In this document: positions 55,482-64,000 of the stretch, in pieces
How the letters are laid out: every line of letters starts with the position of its first letter
How positions within the stretch are numbered: the stretch's first letter is position 1
NCBI RefSeq assembly: GCF_040289685.1
Contig: NZ_PSLQ01000009.1
Span: forward strand, 1 to 64,000
Length of the DNA: 64,000 bases
Source: Pyrinomonas sp040289685
Lineage (GTDB): Bacteria > Acidobacteriota > Blastocatellia > Pyrinomonadales > Pyrinomonadaceae
Direction: 5' to 3'
Position numbers and translations under genes: made by a program
The notes under the pieces: generated by a model
Seen by the model: only the letters and a program-made list of their open reading frames with translations
Told to the model about the DNA's origin: nothing
Database searches by the model: none

Positions 55482-56645
55482 ATGAACGCTTTGTTCGACA
55501 TCGCGATCGTTGGAGCTGGTCCAGCGGGATCGTTCGCCGCCGAACTTCTCGCACGCACCGGAGCGCGCGTCGCGCTCTTCGATGGCCGCCCGCACAAGGA
55601 ACCAAAGGCGTGCGGCGGCGGCGTAACCTCCAAGGCGCTGCGCGCGTGGCCGCATCTATTGAACGCTCCGTCGCGCACCATCACGCGCGTCGAGATGATC
55701 TCGCCGAGCGGCAAAAGATTGCCTCTCCGCTTGCGCGAGCCCTTCGCCATCTACTCGCGCCGTGCGCTCGATGGCTACCTTCGCCTGCGAGCCGAAAGAG
55801 CCGGAGCTGAGATCTTCAAGACGCGAGCCAGTGATTTCGCCCGCGATGGAAGGATATGGACCATACGCGCTAAATCAGGATCGGTCTTGCGAGCGAAGTT
55901 TTTGGTGGCCGCCGATGGCGCAAACAGCTCTTTCGCCAGACGTCTCGCCGAACGCATCGCCAACGCCGACATGGAGGTCGCCTTCGGCTATCGCGGTCCA
56001 CTGACGCGCGAGGTCGCGACGGTGATCTCTTTTCTGCCCGGATGGGCCGGTTACGCTTGGGCCTTTCCGCGGCTCGACCATATCTGCTTCGGCATCGCAG
56101 TGGGTCAGGAGGGTTTCGATCACGACGCGCTTGACAATCATCTTCGTCGCTTCATCGTCGATTACTACAATCCGCGCGCAGCATCGAAAGAACCCCCGGT
56201 TGATATAGATCGACTCCCGCTGGTGCGTTACGCCGCGCGCATTCCGGGACTGAGCGCCGAGACGCTGGATCGTCGGCGAACCGTCGGCGATGGGTGGGCG
56301 CTGCTTGGCGACGCCGCCGGTTTCGCTGATCCAGTGACGGGCGAAGGGATCTATTACGCCCTGCGATCGGCGGAACTGTTTGCCCAAAGCCTGGCGCAAG
56401 ATGCCGCTCGCTCTTACGAGGAACGCTGGCGCGAAGATTTTGGGCAACAGTTGCGACGCGCGGCGCAGATGCGGCGCCGTTTCTACGGCGACCTTTTGGG
56501 CGCGCCCTTCTCCGAACGCATGATCGAATTGGGACGCGCGCACCGCGGCGTGCGACGCACGCTGCGCGAGTTGATCGCCGGCGATCAAGGCTACGTCGAT
56601 CTCAAACGAACGCTGTTCCGACGCTTCTTCTGGCCTTTCGACTGA
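55482..56645 (+). CDS. Geranylgeranyl reductase family FAD-dependent oxidoreductase
   Basis: DIAIVGAGPAGSFAAELLAR is the N-terminal FAD-binding motif; KACGGGVTSKAL is the family-specific loop after it. YSRRALDGYLRLRAERAGAE, the substrate-side AAFGYRG-type segment and WALLGDAAGFADPVTGEGIYYAL (GD-box with the GEGI element) are all present. Members saturate isoprenoid chains, for example of quinones or archaeal-type lipids. Here an isoprenoid quinone or carotenoid substrate is plausible but not shown. Confidence 0.87.
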   Translation: MNALFDIAIVGAGPAGSFAAELLARTGARVALFDGRPHKEPKACGGGVTSKALRAWPHLLNAPSRTITRVEMISPSGKRLPLRLREPFAIYSRRALDGYLRLRAERAGAEIFKTRASDFARDGRIWTIRAKSGSVLRAKFLVAADGANSSFARRLAERIANADMEVAFGYRGPLTREVATVISFLPGWAGYAWAFPRLDHICFGIAVGQEGFDHDALDNHLRRFIVDYYNPRAASKEPPVDIDRLPLVRYAARIPGLSAETLDRRRTVGDGWALLGDAAGFADPVTGEGIYYALRSAELFAQSLAQDAARSYEERWREDFGQQLRRAAQMRRRFYGDLLGAPFSERMIELGRAHRGVRRTLRELIAGDQGYVDLKRTLFRRFFWPFD

Positions 56646-56931
56646 TGTCTCGAACGAAGAGATGAGGAAACCGATCCCGTGACTCGTTTTTCAAACGATC
56701 GGTTGTCGTTCCGAAAGGGCTATGCTCGAAAGAGCAGAGCGAGAAAACTGTGAGCGGCACTTCGACCAGCGTCCCGTGGCTGCGTTATGTTCGCAAAGAG
56801 CGGGGCGAGCGATCTGCCAATCCGCATCGGATGCTTGAGCGACTCGGCAAAGGCTCTTCTTCGCTCGCTTCAAACGCGACGCGCAAGTTTTGCCTGCATC
56901 GCGCGCCCCCCGTTGGCCCGCGCTCTCTTCG

Positions 56932-59382
56932 TCAAACGTCAAGGTTGCGCACGTCGAGCGCGTTCTCCTCGATGAAGCGGCGGCGCGGTTCGACCGCATC
57001 GCCCATCAAGATCGTGAAGAGCTGGTCCGTCTCCACCGCGTCGTCTATCTTGACCTGCAACAGCGTTCTCTTTTCCGGATTCATCGTCGTTTCCCATAAC
57101 TGCTCTGGATTCATCTCGCCCAACCCCTTGTAACGCTGAATGGTCAGATCCTTCTTGGCCGCTGCCAAAACCTTTTCGAGCAACTCTTCGCGCGAGGCGA
57201 CTCTCTCGCGCGAACCGTTTTGCTGAACGGTGAAAGGCGAGGCGAGATGGTCTTCGAGTATCGTATGGAGTTCGACCGTCTTCTGGAACTCGACGTGACT
57301 GGCCAGTTCCCAATCGAACATGATCTGTGCGTCGGTTCGGTTTTTGACCTCAATCTCCCATAGATCATGCTCTTCGTCGGTGGTCAACTCCGTCTCGTAG
57401 CCGGCTTTGGCCAGCGCCTCTTCCACCTTCGCCATCAATCTCCCCTCTCGCTCTTGGAACAGATCGCGTAGCGAGAGGCCACGCTTGCGGCGCAGCACGC
57501 CCTGCTTTCCAGCCAACGCCTCAAGCAGCGTCCGTAGAAGCTGGTCGTCACCCCCAAAACGACGCACTGTCTTATCAAAATAGCGGCGAAACTCCGCCGT
57601 CTGTTCCAGCAAACGCGCTAGGTCTCGCCCTTCGATTACAGCGCCGCTTCCTTCCGATTTCACCTTGACGTCGTTGGTTGCGATCTTCATCAAGTAGCGG
57701 GTTAATGACCGCTCGTCCTTGATGTACTCTTCGCGCTTGCCGTGCTTGACCTTGTAAAGCGGCGGCTGCGCGATGTAGATGTGACCCCGTTCGATCAATT
57801 CCGGCATCTGCCGGTAGAAGAAAGTGAGCAACAGCGTGCGAATGTGCGACCCATCGACATCAGCGTCGGTCATGAAGATGACCTTGTGATAGCGCAATTT
57901 ATTGATATCGAAGTCATCCTTGCCGATCCCTGTGCCGAGCGCGGTGATCAACGTCTTGATTTCGCTGTGCGAGAGCATCTTGTCAAACCGCGCCTTCTCC
58001 ACGTTCAAGATCTTGCCTTTCAACGGCAGCACCGCTTGGTTGCGACGGTCGCGCGCTTGTTTGGCCGAGCCGCCCGCCGAATCGCCCTCGACGATGTAAA
58101 GTTCACACAGTGCCGGATCCTGCTCCTGACAATCGGCCAGCTTGCCGGGCAAACTAGTCACGTTTAACGCGCTTTTGCGGACGATCTCACGCGCCTTGCG
58201 CGCCGCTTCGCGGGCGCGTGCGGCGTCGATCGCCTTGCCGACGATGCGGCGCGCAACGCTTGGATTCTGTTCGAAATATTCGGCGAGCTTTTCGTTCAGA
58301 AAGGATTCAACCGCACCCTTGACATCCGAATTAAGCTTGCCTTTGGTCTGCCCCTCGAATTGCGGTTGCGGCAGTTTCACGCTGATGACGGCGACCAATC
58401 CCTCGCGCACGTCGTCGCCGGTCAAGGAGCCTTTGAAGTTCTTCGCCAAGCCGGAAGATTGCGCGTAATTGTTGATCGTGCGCGTTAGCGCCGAGCGGAA
58501 ACCCGACAGATGCGTTCCGCCATCCACCGTGTTGATGTTGTTGGCGAAGGAATAGACCTTTTCGTCGTAGCCGTCGTTGTACTGAATGGCGACCTCGATC
58601 GAAAGATTCGGATCCCGCTTCTCGAAATAGATGGGTTTATCGTGCAGAACGTTCTTGTTCTTGTTCAGGTGGCGAACGAATTCGGCGATGCCGCCCTTGT
58701 AATGGAACTCGTGCCGCCGCTCAGGCTCTTCGCGCTCGTCCGTGATGGTGATTCGAATGCCCTTGTTTAAAAAGGCCTTTTCGCGCAAGCGCTCGGAGAG
58801 GCGGTCGAAACTAAACTCGGTGGTCTCAAAGATCTCCGGATCAGGCTTGAAAGTGATCTTGGTCCCGCGTCGGCGCGTCTTTCCGGTCGCGACCAGTGGA
58901 GCAACGGGAATGCCGCGGCGATACTCCTGTTCCCAAGTCTTACCGTCGCGCCAAATCTCCAACCGCAACCATTCGGACAAGAAGTTGACGCAACTGACGC
59001 CCACGCCATGCAATCCGCCTGAAACCTTGTAGGCGTTGGAGTCGAACTTGCCGCCGGCGTGAAGCTTGGTCATGACGACTTCAGCCGCCGAGCGCTTCTC
59101 CTGTTTGTGATAATCAACGGGGATTCCTCGTCCGTTATCGACGACCGTGACGGAATTGTCCAGATGAATCGTCACTTCAATCGTGTCGCAATAGCCAGCG
59201 AGCGCTTCGTCAACCGAATTATCGACCACTTCATAAACCAAGTGGTGAAGCCCGAGTTCGCCCGTTGAACCGATATACATCGCCGGGCGCTTGCGTACGG
59301 CCTCGCGCCCTTCAAGCACCGTAATGGAACTGGAATCGTATTTTTCCGCTTCTTCCTTGATGTCCTTGATATTCGTCGCCAA
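56932..59382 (-). CDS. gyrB: DNA gyrase subunit B
   Basis: ITVLEGREAVRKRPAMYIG is the ATPase start, VDNGRGIPVDYHKQE the Bergerat fold, and GGLHGVGVSCVNFLSEWL follows. The TOPRIM domain has LYIVEGDSAGGSAKQARDR and FMTDADVDGSHIRTLLLTFF. A ~170-residue insertion in TOPRIM (between ~residues 560 and 730) makes it the long E. coli-type GyrB. It ends with QRYKGLGEMNPEQLWETTM and VEPRRRFIEENAL. TTG at 59382 has GGAGG 11 bases upstream; the GTG at 59394 overlaps that Shine-Dalgarno and is less likely. Downstream of recF as in origin regions. Confidence 0.95.
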   Translation of the reverse strand: MATNIKDIKEEAEKYDSSSITVLEGREAVRKRPAMYIGSTGELGLHHLVYEVVDNSVDEALAGYCDTIEVTIHLDNSVTVVDNGRGIPVDYHKQEKRSAAEVVMTKLHAGGKFDSNAYKVSGGLHGVGVSCVNFLSEWLRLEIWRDGKTWEQEYRRGIPVAPLVATGKTRRRGTKITFKPDPEIFETTEFSFDRLSERLREKAFLNKGIRITITDEREEPERRHEFHYKGGIAEFVRHLNKNKNVLHDKPIYFEKRDPNLSIEVAIQYNDGYDEKVYSFANNINTVDGGTHLSGFRSALTRTINNYAQSSGLAKNFKGSLTGDDVREGLVAVISVKLPQPQFEGQTKGKLNSDVKGAVESFLNEKLAEYFEQNPSVARRIVGKAIDAARAREAARKAREIVRKSALNVTSLPGKLADCQEQDPALCELYIVEGDSAGGSAKQARDRRNQAVLPLKGKILNVEKARFDKMLSHSEIKTLITALGTGIGKDDFDINKLRYHKVIFMTDADVDGSHIRTLLLTFFYRQMPELIERGHIYIAQPPLYKVKHGKREEYIKDERSLTRYLMKIATNDVKVKSEGSGAVIEGRDLARLLEQTAEFRRYFDKTVRRFGGDDQLLRTLLEALAGKQGVLRRKRGLSLRDLFQEREGRLMAKVEEALAKAGYETELTTDEEHDLWEIEVKNRTDAQIMFDWELASHVEFQKTVELHTILEDHLASPFTVQQNGSRERVASREELLEKVLAAAKKDLTIQRYKGLGEMNPEQLWETTMNPEKRTLLQVKIDDAVETDQLFTILMGDAVEPRRRFIEENALDVRNLDV

Positions 59383-59424
59383 TTCTCGTCTCACCTCCGA
59401 ATTCCTGTTACCGTTGAACGCGCT

Positions 59425-60564
59425 TCAGCTCCCCTCGCAGACTCCAACCTTCACCGCCCGCGGTGAAGAAGGGCGGATAAGACCTTCTTTTACTTCGTAC
59501 AACGAGGCGTGTGCGCGGATCTCTTGAACGAGAGCCTCTTTGGAGGTCGTGACAAAGGTTTGCGTTCGCCCCTCCAGATGCTCCAACAGACTACCGATCC
59601 TCTTCCGGTCGAGTTCTGCATCGATGTCATCAACCAGCAAGAGCGGATACTCGCCGTGCCATAGATGATACACCGAGATCGCCGCTAAATCAAGCGTAAT
59701 CAACGCGCTACGCTGTTGGCCGGCGCTGCCAAAAGCCCTTATGTCCCGTCCGTCAAACAGTATCTCGAGGTCATCTCGATGGGGGCCGACGAGCGAATAT
59801 CCGGCGGCTATTTCGGCGGGCAGGCGCTTCTCCAACCTTTCGGCCAGCAACGCGCGGTAGTCGCGCGCGTCGCCTTTGCCTTCCAACGACGAGAGGTAAC
59901 GAACTGTTATCTCTTCGCGGCCGAAGAGTTTCCGTTCAAGCACGGCATTGAGGCGCGCGACGTAATCCGTGCGCGCAGCATGTATTTGCGCGCCCAGTTC
60001 AACGAGCTGCTCGTTCCATGGCGAGATCTCTGCGCGCGCCCGCTCGTCGCCCATTTTGCCCTCGGCAACCATTTGCAGCAGACGGTTCTTCTGCTTGATG
60101 ATGCGACCGTAATCGGCGAGCGTTTGTAAGTAAGCGTGGTGAAGCGAAAGAGCGCCGCGGTCAAGAAAGCGCCGACGCGCTTCCGGCGCGCCACGCACGA
60201 TCTCCAACTCCTCGGACGTGAAAGCAACGACGTGGAGCTGCCCGACGTAGTTGGCTACTGTTTCGCGCTTGCCGTTGACGAAAAGCAGTTTGGTCTTCCC
60301 TTGAAGCGTGACCTGCAAATCACGGTGGATTTCGCGGCTGCGTTGGATGCGCCCGCGCGCGAACGCCAAATCAGCGCCGAAACGGATCGCTTCCTGCGGC
60401 CGCTGGGTACGAAAAGATTTCGTCGTGGCTAGAAGGTAGATGGCTTCGAGCCAGTTGGTCTTCCCTTGCCCGTTGTCGCCGAAGATGATGTTTATTCCCG
60501 GGCTCCAAGAGACTTTGCCGCCCAAATTCCTGAACTGGTGGATTTCAAGGGATTCAAGCAGCAT
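59425..60564 (-). CDS. recF: DNA replication/repair protein RecF
   Basis: Walker A is in NIIFGDNGQGKTNWLEAIYLL, RNLGG at the N-terminus is typical, and the C-terminal ABC signature/Walker B region reads FGSAGQQRSALITLDLAAI and LLLVDDIDAELD. It loads RecA at ssDNA gaps. It ends 42 bases before the gyrB start, the standard recF-gyrB order. Confidence 0.94.
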   Translation of the reverse strand: MLLESLEIHQFRNLGGKVSWSPGINIIFGDNGQGKTNWLEAIYLLATTKSFRTQRPQEAIRFGADLAFARGRIQRSREIHRDLQVTLQGKTKLLFVNGKRETVANYVGQLHVVAFTSEELEIVRGAPEARRRFLDRGALSLHHAYLQTLADYGRIIKQKNRLLQMVAEGKMGDERARAEISPWNEQLVELGAQIHAARTDYVARLNAVLERKLFGREEITVRYLSSLEGKGDARDYRALLAERLEKRLPAEIAAGYSLVGPHRDDLEILFDGRDIRAFGSAGQQRSALITLDLAAISVYHLWHGEYPLLLVDDIDAELDRKRIGSLLEHLEGRTQTFVTTSKEALVQEIRAHASLYEVKEGLIRPSSPRAVKVGVCEGS

Positions 60565-60831
60565 GGCTGAAATTCTATCATACTAGCATAACTCTACACA
60601 CGATTTACGTGGCTGGAAATCAATCAAGTCGCCACCTTGTTCCTATTCTTTGTAAGATCCTAACTCCATAGCAAGTAACGTCTGAAAGCCCGGTCTTCAC
60701 TGCCGCTCAACATGACGACCAGCGCAAGTTTCTTGTCGTACTCGCCTCAACCGATAACGCTCCGCACCTGCGCGGTATGTTGACTAAGGATCCGCGTCTT
60801 TGTCGCTCCCGAGCGTGGCGAGAGAAAGAAG

Positions 60832-62202
60832 TCATTTTCCAATGCAAAAGGTGGAGAAGATTTGAGTTAGTACATCTTCAGGAGTCGTCTCCCCAGTGAT
60901 CTGGCCGAGATAGCGCAGCGCGTCGTAAAGGCCAACCAAAACCAATTCCTCGCTTGCGCTTTCCTCTAGAAGTTTTCGCGAAGCTTTCAGAGAATCGCTT
61001 GCGCGACGCAGCAAATCGTAATGCCGAGCGTTGGTCAAAAGAAGCCCTTCGATCGAATTTTCGGGCGCCGAACAGGAACGCAACACGGCCTTCCGCAGAT
61101 CCTCCAGTCCTTGTCCAGTGCGGGCTGAAACGGCAATGACTTCCACGCCGTCGGTCACTACCTGCAGCAACCGTTGTAGCGAGAAGCTTCCCAGATCGCA
61201 CTTGTTAGCGACGATCAAGTGGGGGCTTTCGGCAACCTCCGAGATCAGCTCCTGATCCTCTGCAGTCAAAGGTTCAGAGCCATCCACGACAACAAGCAAC
61301 AGATCTGCGTCAGAGATGGCGCGGCGAGTGCGCTCGATGCCTATGCGCTCGATGGCGTCCGCAGACTCGCGCACGCCCGCTGTGTCTGTGAGAAGGACGG
61401 GAATACCTTCAAGGTTGATCACCTCGCTCAGAGCATCTCGCGTGGTCCCGGGAAGGTCCGTCACGATGGCCCGATCTTGTTTAAGCAAAGCGTTGAAAAT
61501 GCTAGATTTACCCACATTAGGCCGCCCCACCAGGGTTGCCTTCAAGCCGTCTTTGAGCAACCTTCCAGCGCGAAAAGTCGCAGCCAGTTCATCTACCATG
61601 CGAATGAGATCAGAAAGCCGCGCGCTTAATCGTTCGATTTCGACATTGGGCAGGTCATCCTCAACGAATTCCAGCGATGATTCCAACGGGACGATGATTT
61701 CGAGCAAGGTCTCTTTGAAAGGTTGCAAGCGGGCGGAAAGCTCGCCGCCCATTTGCCGCGCAGCTTGACGCGCGGCGGCGGTGGTTCGCGCTTCGATGAG
61801 ATCGCGGATGGCTTCAGCTTGGCTCAGGTTAAGTTTGCCATTTGCAAGGGCGCGCAAGGTAAACTCTCCCGGCTCGGCTGCGCGCGCTCCGAGCCGAAGC
61901 AGCGCGTCCACGATTTGAAGCAAGAGAACCGGTGAGCCATGGCAACTGAACTCAATCACGTCTTCGCCCGTGAAGGAGCGCGGAGCTTGAAAGTATGTGA
62001 CAAGAGCGCGTTCCAACTCCTCGCCCGTCCCCGGATCGCGCAGAACACGGAGCGAGACGCGATTCGGTTCCGGCTCGAAATTTGGCCTGCGCAGGAGTTT
62101 GCCCGCCAGTTCAAGCGCTTGCGGGCCGCTCAAACGGATGATGCCGATGCCGCCCCGTCCGGGCGGCGTCGAGACGGCGACGATGGTATCGCTTGCTTGC
62201 AT
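60832..62202 (-). CDS. mnmE: tRNA modification GTPase MnmE (TrmE)
   Basis: The N-terminal formyl-THF-binding domain begins with DTIVAVSTPPGRGGIGIIRLSG. The G domain has GRPNVGKSSIFNAL (G1), DLPGTTRD, DTAGVRESADAIERIGIERT (G3) and NKCDLGS (G4). The C-terminus is the catalytic CIGK. With MnmG it modifies wobble U34 of tRNAs. The length (456 aa) is normal. It lies between recF and jag in an origin-type arrangement. Confidence 0.96.
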   Translation of the reverse strand: MQASDTIVAVSTPPGRGGIGIIRLSGPQALELAGKLLRRPNFEPEPNRVSLRVLRDPGTGEELERALVTYFQAPRSFTGEDVIEFSCHGSPVLLLQIVDALLRLGARAAEPGEFTLRALANGKLNLSQAEAIRDLIEARTTAAARQAARQMGGELSARLQPFKETLLEIIVPLESSLEFVEDDLPNVEIERLSARLSDLIRMVDELAATFRAGRLLKDGLKATLVGRPNVGKSSIFNALLKQDRAIVTDLPGTTRDALSEVINLEGIPVLLTDTAGVRESADAIERIGIERTRRAISDADLLLVVVDGSEPLTAEDQELISEVAESPHLIVANKCDLGSFSLQRLLQVVTDGVEVIAVSARTGQGLEDLRKAVLRSCSAPENSIEGLLLTNARHYDLLRRASDSLKASRKLLEESASEELVLVGLYDALRYLGQITGETTPEDVLTQIFSTFCIGK

Positions 62203-62259
62203 TGTAGGCGGGCGCTTAGGCCAATCCGACGGTTGGCTCGGCAGTCAATTCAGACGCTC

Positions 62260-62721
62260 TCAGGTCGCGGTTCGTTTCAAACTCACTTTGAGACGACGCT
62301 GCTGGCCTTCGCCAAAGGACTCGGTGATAAGGTCTTCGTTGCCAGCGAGGGCTAAGTGGATTATGCGCCGTTCGTTGGCGTTCATCGGGCCGAAGATGAA
62401 CGGCGCGCCAGTGGAGCGAACTCGCATGGCCGCATGTTGAGCCATAGCGCGCAGTTCCACTTCGCGCTCAGCACGAAAACCGTGCGAATCGCAGATGATT
62501 CGTGCTCCCTTTGGAAGCGAGCTGAGAAAAATCTGGTTGAGGAGATCCTCCAGCGCGTAAAGCAGTTGGCCGCCCTCGCTGCGCAGAAGGTGCTCATCTT
62601 TGCCGGTGATCTCCACTGCACAAGCCTCGGCAGAGGCAGAAGCGTAAGCGCGCAACTCAAAGCCAGCGCAGCGGAAAAGATCGTTCAAGAACCTTTCTGC
62701 CTTTCGTCCTATCTCGTTCAT
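62260..62721 (-). CDS. jag: KH/R3H-domain RNA-binding protein Jag (KhpB-like)
   Basis: It begins with a Jag-type KH region (KAERFLNDLFRCAGFELRAYAS, GKDEHLLRSEGGQLLYALEDLLNQI). The R3H domain follows (ELRAMAQHAAMRVRSTGAPFIFGPMNANERRIIHLAL). It is 153 residues, without the long N-terminal Jag-N domain. It overlaps yidC by ATGA, the usual coupling. RNA-binding role in cell-envelope control is known from other phyla. Confidence 0.9.
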   Translation of the reverse strand: MNEIGRKAERFLNDLFRCAGFELRAYASASAEACAVEITGKDEHLLRSEGGQLLYALEDLLNQIFLSSLPKGARIICDSHGFRAEREVELRAMAQHAAMRVRSTGAPFIFGPMNANERRIIHLALAGNEDLITESFGEGQQRRLKVSLKRTAT

Positions 62722-64000
62722 CTCGCAGCGGCTGAAGCAGGCGAAGCAGCTCGCCCGCCTTTTCCTTTAGCTGTAACCTCTTCCCTTTCAGTCGGCGGCG
62801 GCTCGTCGTCTTCGGATTTTAGCATACGATTGATGACGAGTTGTTGACCGAAGCCGACGAGGTTGCCGACGAACCAGTAAACCAATAGACCAGAAGGCGC
62901 GCTCCAGAGCATGTAAAGCATCATCACGGGCAAAACTACGGCCATCATGTTCCGTTGCATGCGCGCCGCAGGATCGTTGGAGGGCGTGGGCGTCACGATC
63001 TGAAGCACGAAGAGCGATGCGGCCATCAAAACGGGGAGGATGTGGAGCGGGTCAGCTGCCGATAGATCTGGCATCCAGAGAAATGAGGCTTGGCGAAAGT
63101 CGAGCGAGATGGTGATGGCTCGATAGAGCGCAAACAGAAAAGGCATTTGGATGAGGAGCAGCATGCAACCACCGAGAAAGTTCGCTTCTTTCATCAGCTT
63201 GATCTGCTCCATCTGGAGCTCCTTGTAACGCGGATCTTCCGGCTTCAAGCGCTTCAGCTTTTCCTGTAACTCCTTCATGCGCGGCGCGAGCTTTTGCGCC
63301 CGCTTCATCGATTTGGTTGAGCGCCATTTGAGCGGGAAAAAGAGCGAATAGATGATGACAGTGAAAATGATGATGGCTGCGCCGTAGCTTCCCGTCCACC
63401 CATACAAATGTTTGATCGACCAAAGGATAGGCACTGCCAGCGGACGCGAAATGCTGGCGAGAAAGCCGTAGTCGATCAGCTTTTCGAGATCCACCGTGCG
63501 GCCGACGGCGCTGCTCACCGTTGCGCTCGCTTCCTGCAAGAGGTAATGGTCTTTTGGTCCGACGTAAAACCTCGACGCCGTGCCATCAGCCGGAACGTCG
63601 AGCAGTCCGGTGATCAAAAAGCGCTCTTCTTTCTGACCGTTGGCCTCATGCTCGTACCTCGAAGTGCGATACTCCACCCCCGTCGCAGGACGCTGTGGGA
63701 CGCCGACCATGGCAAAGTACGTATCGCCGACGCCAGCCCAATCGACTCGACCTTGAAAAGCTTGGCGGTCGCCGTGATCCTTGTGGACCGCGGAAGCATG
63801 AACGCGTTGAACCTCGTCGTTGACGACGGCTACGCCTTCGGGCGGCACGGAGTAAAAAGTGTAATGCGGAATGCCTTGATCCCCGATGCTCGGACCGATG
63901 GCGAGGCGCGCTTCGGGAAGAGTCTGTCCGTCGCGCACGATCTTCAGCGCGAAATCAAACCCGTAGTTATCTGCGTTAAGGACCACCGTTTTGACCGCTT
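62718..64000 (-). CDS. yidC: Membrane protein insertase YidC, C-terminal part (runs off the window)
   Basis: The fragment contains part of the large periplasmic domain (YTFYSVPPEGVAVVNDEVQRVHAS) and the conserved insertase core: YGWTGSYGAAIIIFTVIIYSLFFPLKWRSTKSMKRAQKLAPRMKELQEKL, GGCMLLLIQMPFLFALYRAI, and the TM helices LPVLMAASLFVLQIVTP and LLVYWFVGNLVGFGQQLVINR. The Ala/Lys-rich tail is normal. The N-terminus and signal anchor are beyond 64000. Its gene order with jag, mnmE, recF and gyrB suggests proximity to oriC. Confidence 0.93.
   Translation of the reverse strand, partial: AVKTVVLNADNYGFDFALKIVRDGQTLPEARLAIGPSIGDQGIPHYTFYSVPPEGVAVVNDEVQRVHASAVHKDHGDRQAFQGRVDWAGVGDTYFAMVGVPQRPATGVEYRTSRYEHEANGQKEERFLITGLLDVPADGTASRFYVGPKDHYLLQEASATVSSAVGRTVDLEKLIDYGFLASISRPLAVPILWSIKHLYGWTGSYGAAIIIFTVIIYSLFFPLKWRSTKSMKRAQKLAPRMKELQEKLKRLKPEDPRYKELQMEQIKLMKEANFLGGCMLLLIQMPFLFALYRAITISLDFRQASFLWMPDLSAADPLHILPVLMAASLFVLQIVTPTPSNDPAARMQRNMMAVVLPVMMLYMLWSAPSGLLVYWFVGNLVGFGQQLVINRMLKSEDDEPPPTEREEVTAKGKGGRAASPASAAAR

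Noticed and set aside
56669..56704. Inverted repeat AACCGATC / GATCGGTT before gyrB's end
   Set aside because: The stem is only 8 bp with a 20-base loop and no T run on the minus strand after it, so it is too weak to call a terminator.
60565..60831. AT-richer region between recF and mnmE as a possible oriC
   Set aside because: I found no cluster of TTATNCACA DnaA boxes or AT-rich 13-mers; it holds at most a recF promoter with a TATGAT-like -10.

Overview
The window is high-GC chromosomal DNA from a bacterium that is probably an acidobacterium of class Blastocatellia (Pyrinomonas-like). This is inferred from the gene content: an exopolysaccharide locus together with a PEP-CTERM protein, Tat-exported Gfo/Idh/MocA oxidoreductases, a PhoX-type protein, frequent GTG/TTG starts, and a yidC-jag-mnmE-recF-gyrB block. 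No rRNA or tRNA gene was recognised, so the taxonomy stays an inference. A run of 160 N (48924-49083) marks a scaffold gap.

Left part (1-16.6 kb): an exopolysaccharide or surface-glycan locus. It holds a nucleotide-sugar dehydrogenase, UDP-GlcNAc 2-epimerase, heparinase II/III-like protein, asparagine-synthase-type amidotransferase, flippase, FkbM methyltransferase, two GT4-like glycosyltransferases, a two-part Gfo/Idh/MocA protein, a UDP-sugar epimerase and a membrane-anchored GT2. From 16.8 to 25.4 kb lies a sugar-catabolic block: a hexuronate-type MFS carrier, a PmoA-like (DUF6807) protein, three Gfo/Idh/MocA oxidoreductases, ApbE and an SDR. From 25.8 to 29.5 kb are a frameshifted secreted helical/TPR protein, a double-PDZ protein and a methyltransferase.

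Middle part (29.5-48.2 kb): a short graveyard of gene relics, then a leftward fatty-acid beta-oxidation operon (FadB-like, thiolase, acyl-CoA dehydrogenase). A decayed HicBA toxin-antitoxin is embedded in it, and a FadR-type operator sits inside its promoter. Next come DoxX, an MFS exporter, a PEP-CTERM protein, a PhoX-family protein, a NUDIX-metallo-beta-lactamase fusion, a PAS/GAF/STAS sensor, and a MoxR/chelatase-type AAA plus VWA pair.

Right part (48.3-64 kb): a truncated ROK kinase and a truncated merA face the N gap. The mercury operon (merR, a MerT-HMA-thioredoxin-like fusion, an HMA protein, merA) reads leftward. Just upstream is a secreted rhodanese whose frame is interrupted by one TGA exactly where the family has a Cys, which makes it a strong selenocysteine candidate. 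WrbA, short repeats, a CRISPR-like remnant and a possible small RNA follow. Then come an AMMECR1/Memo-like pair, a geranylgeranyl-reductase-family protein and the origin-type block gyrB-recF-mnmE-jag-yidC (yidC runs off the right edge).

The most interesting items are the candidate selenoprotein rhodanese next to the mer operon, the mercury transporter fusion with an internal translation start, the FadR-like operator lying exactly between -35 and -10, and the promoter-terminator pair that would make a ~60-nt RNA with an anti-Shine-Dalgarno sequence.
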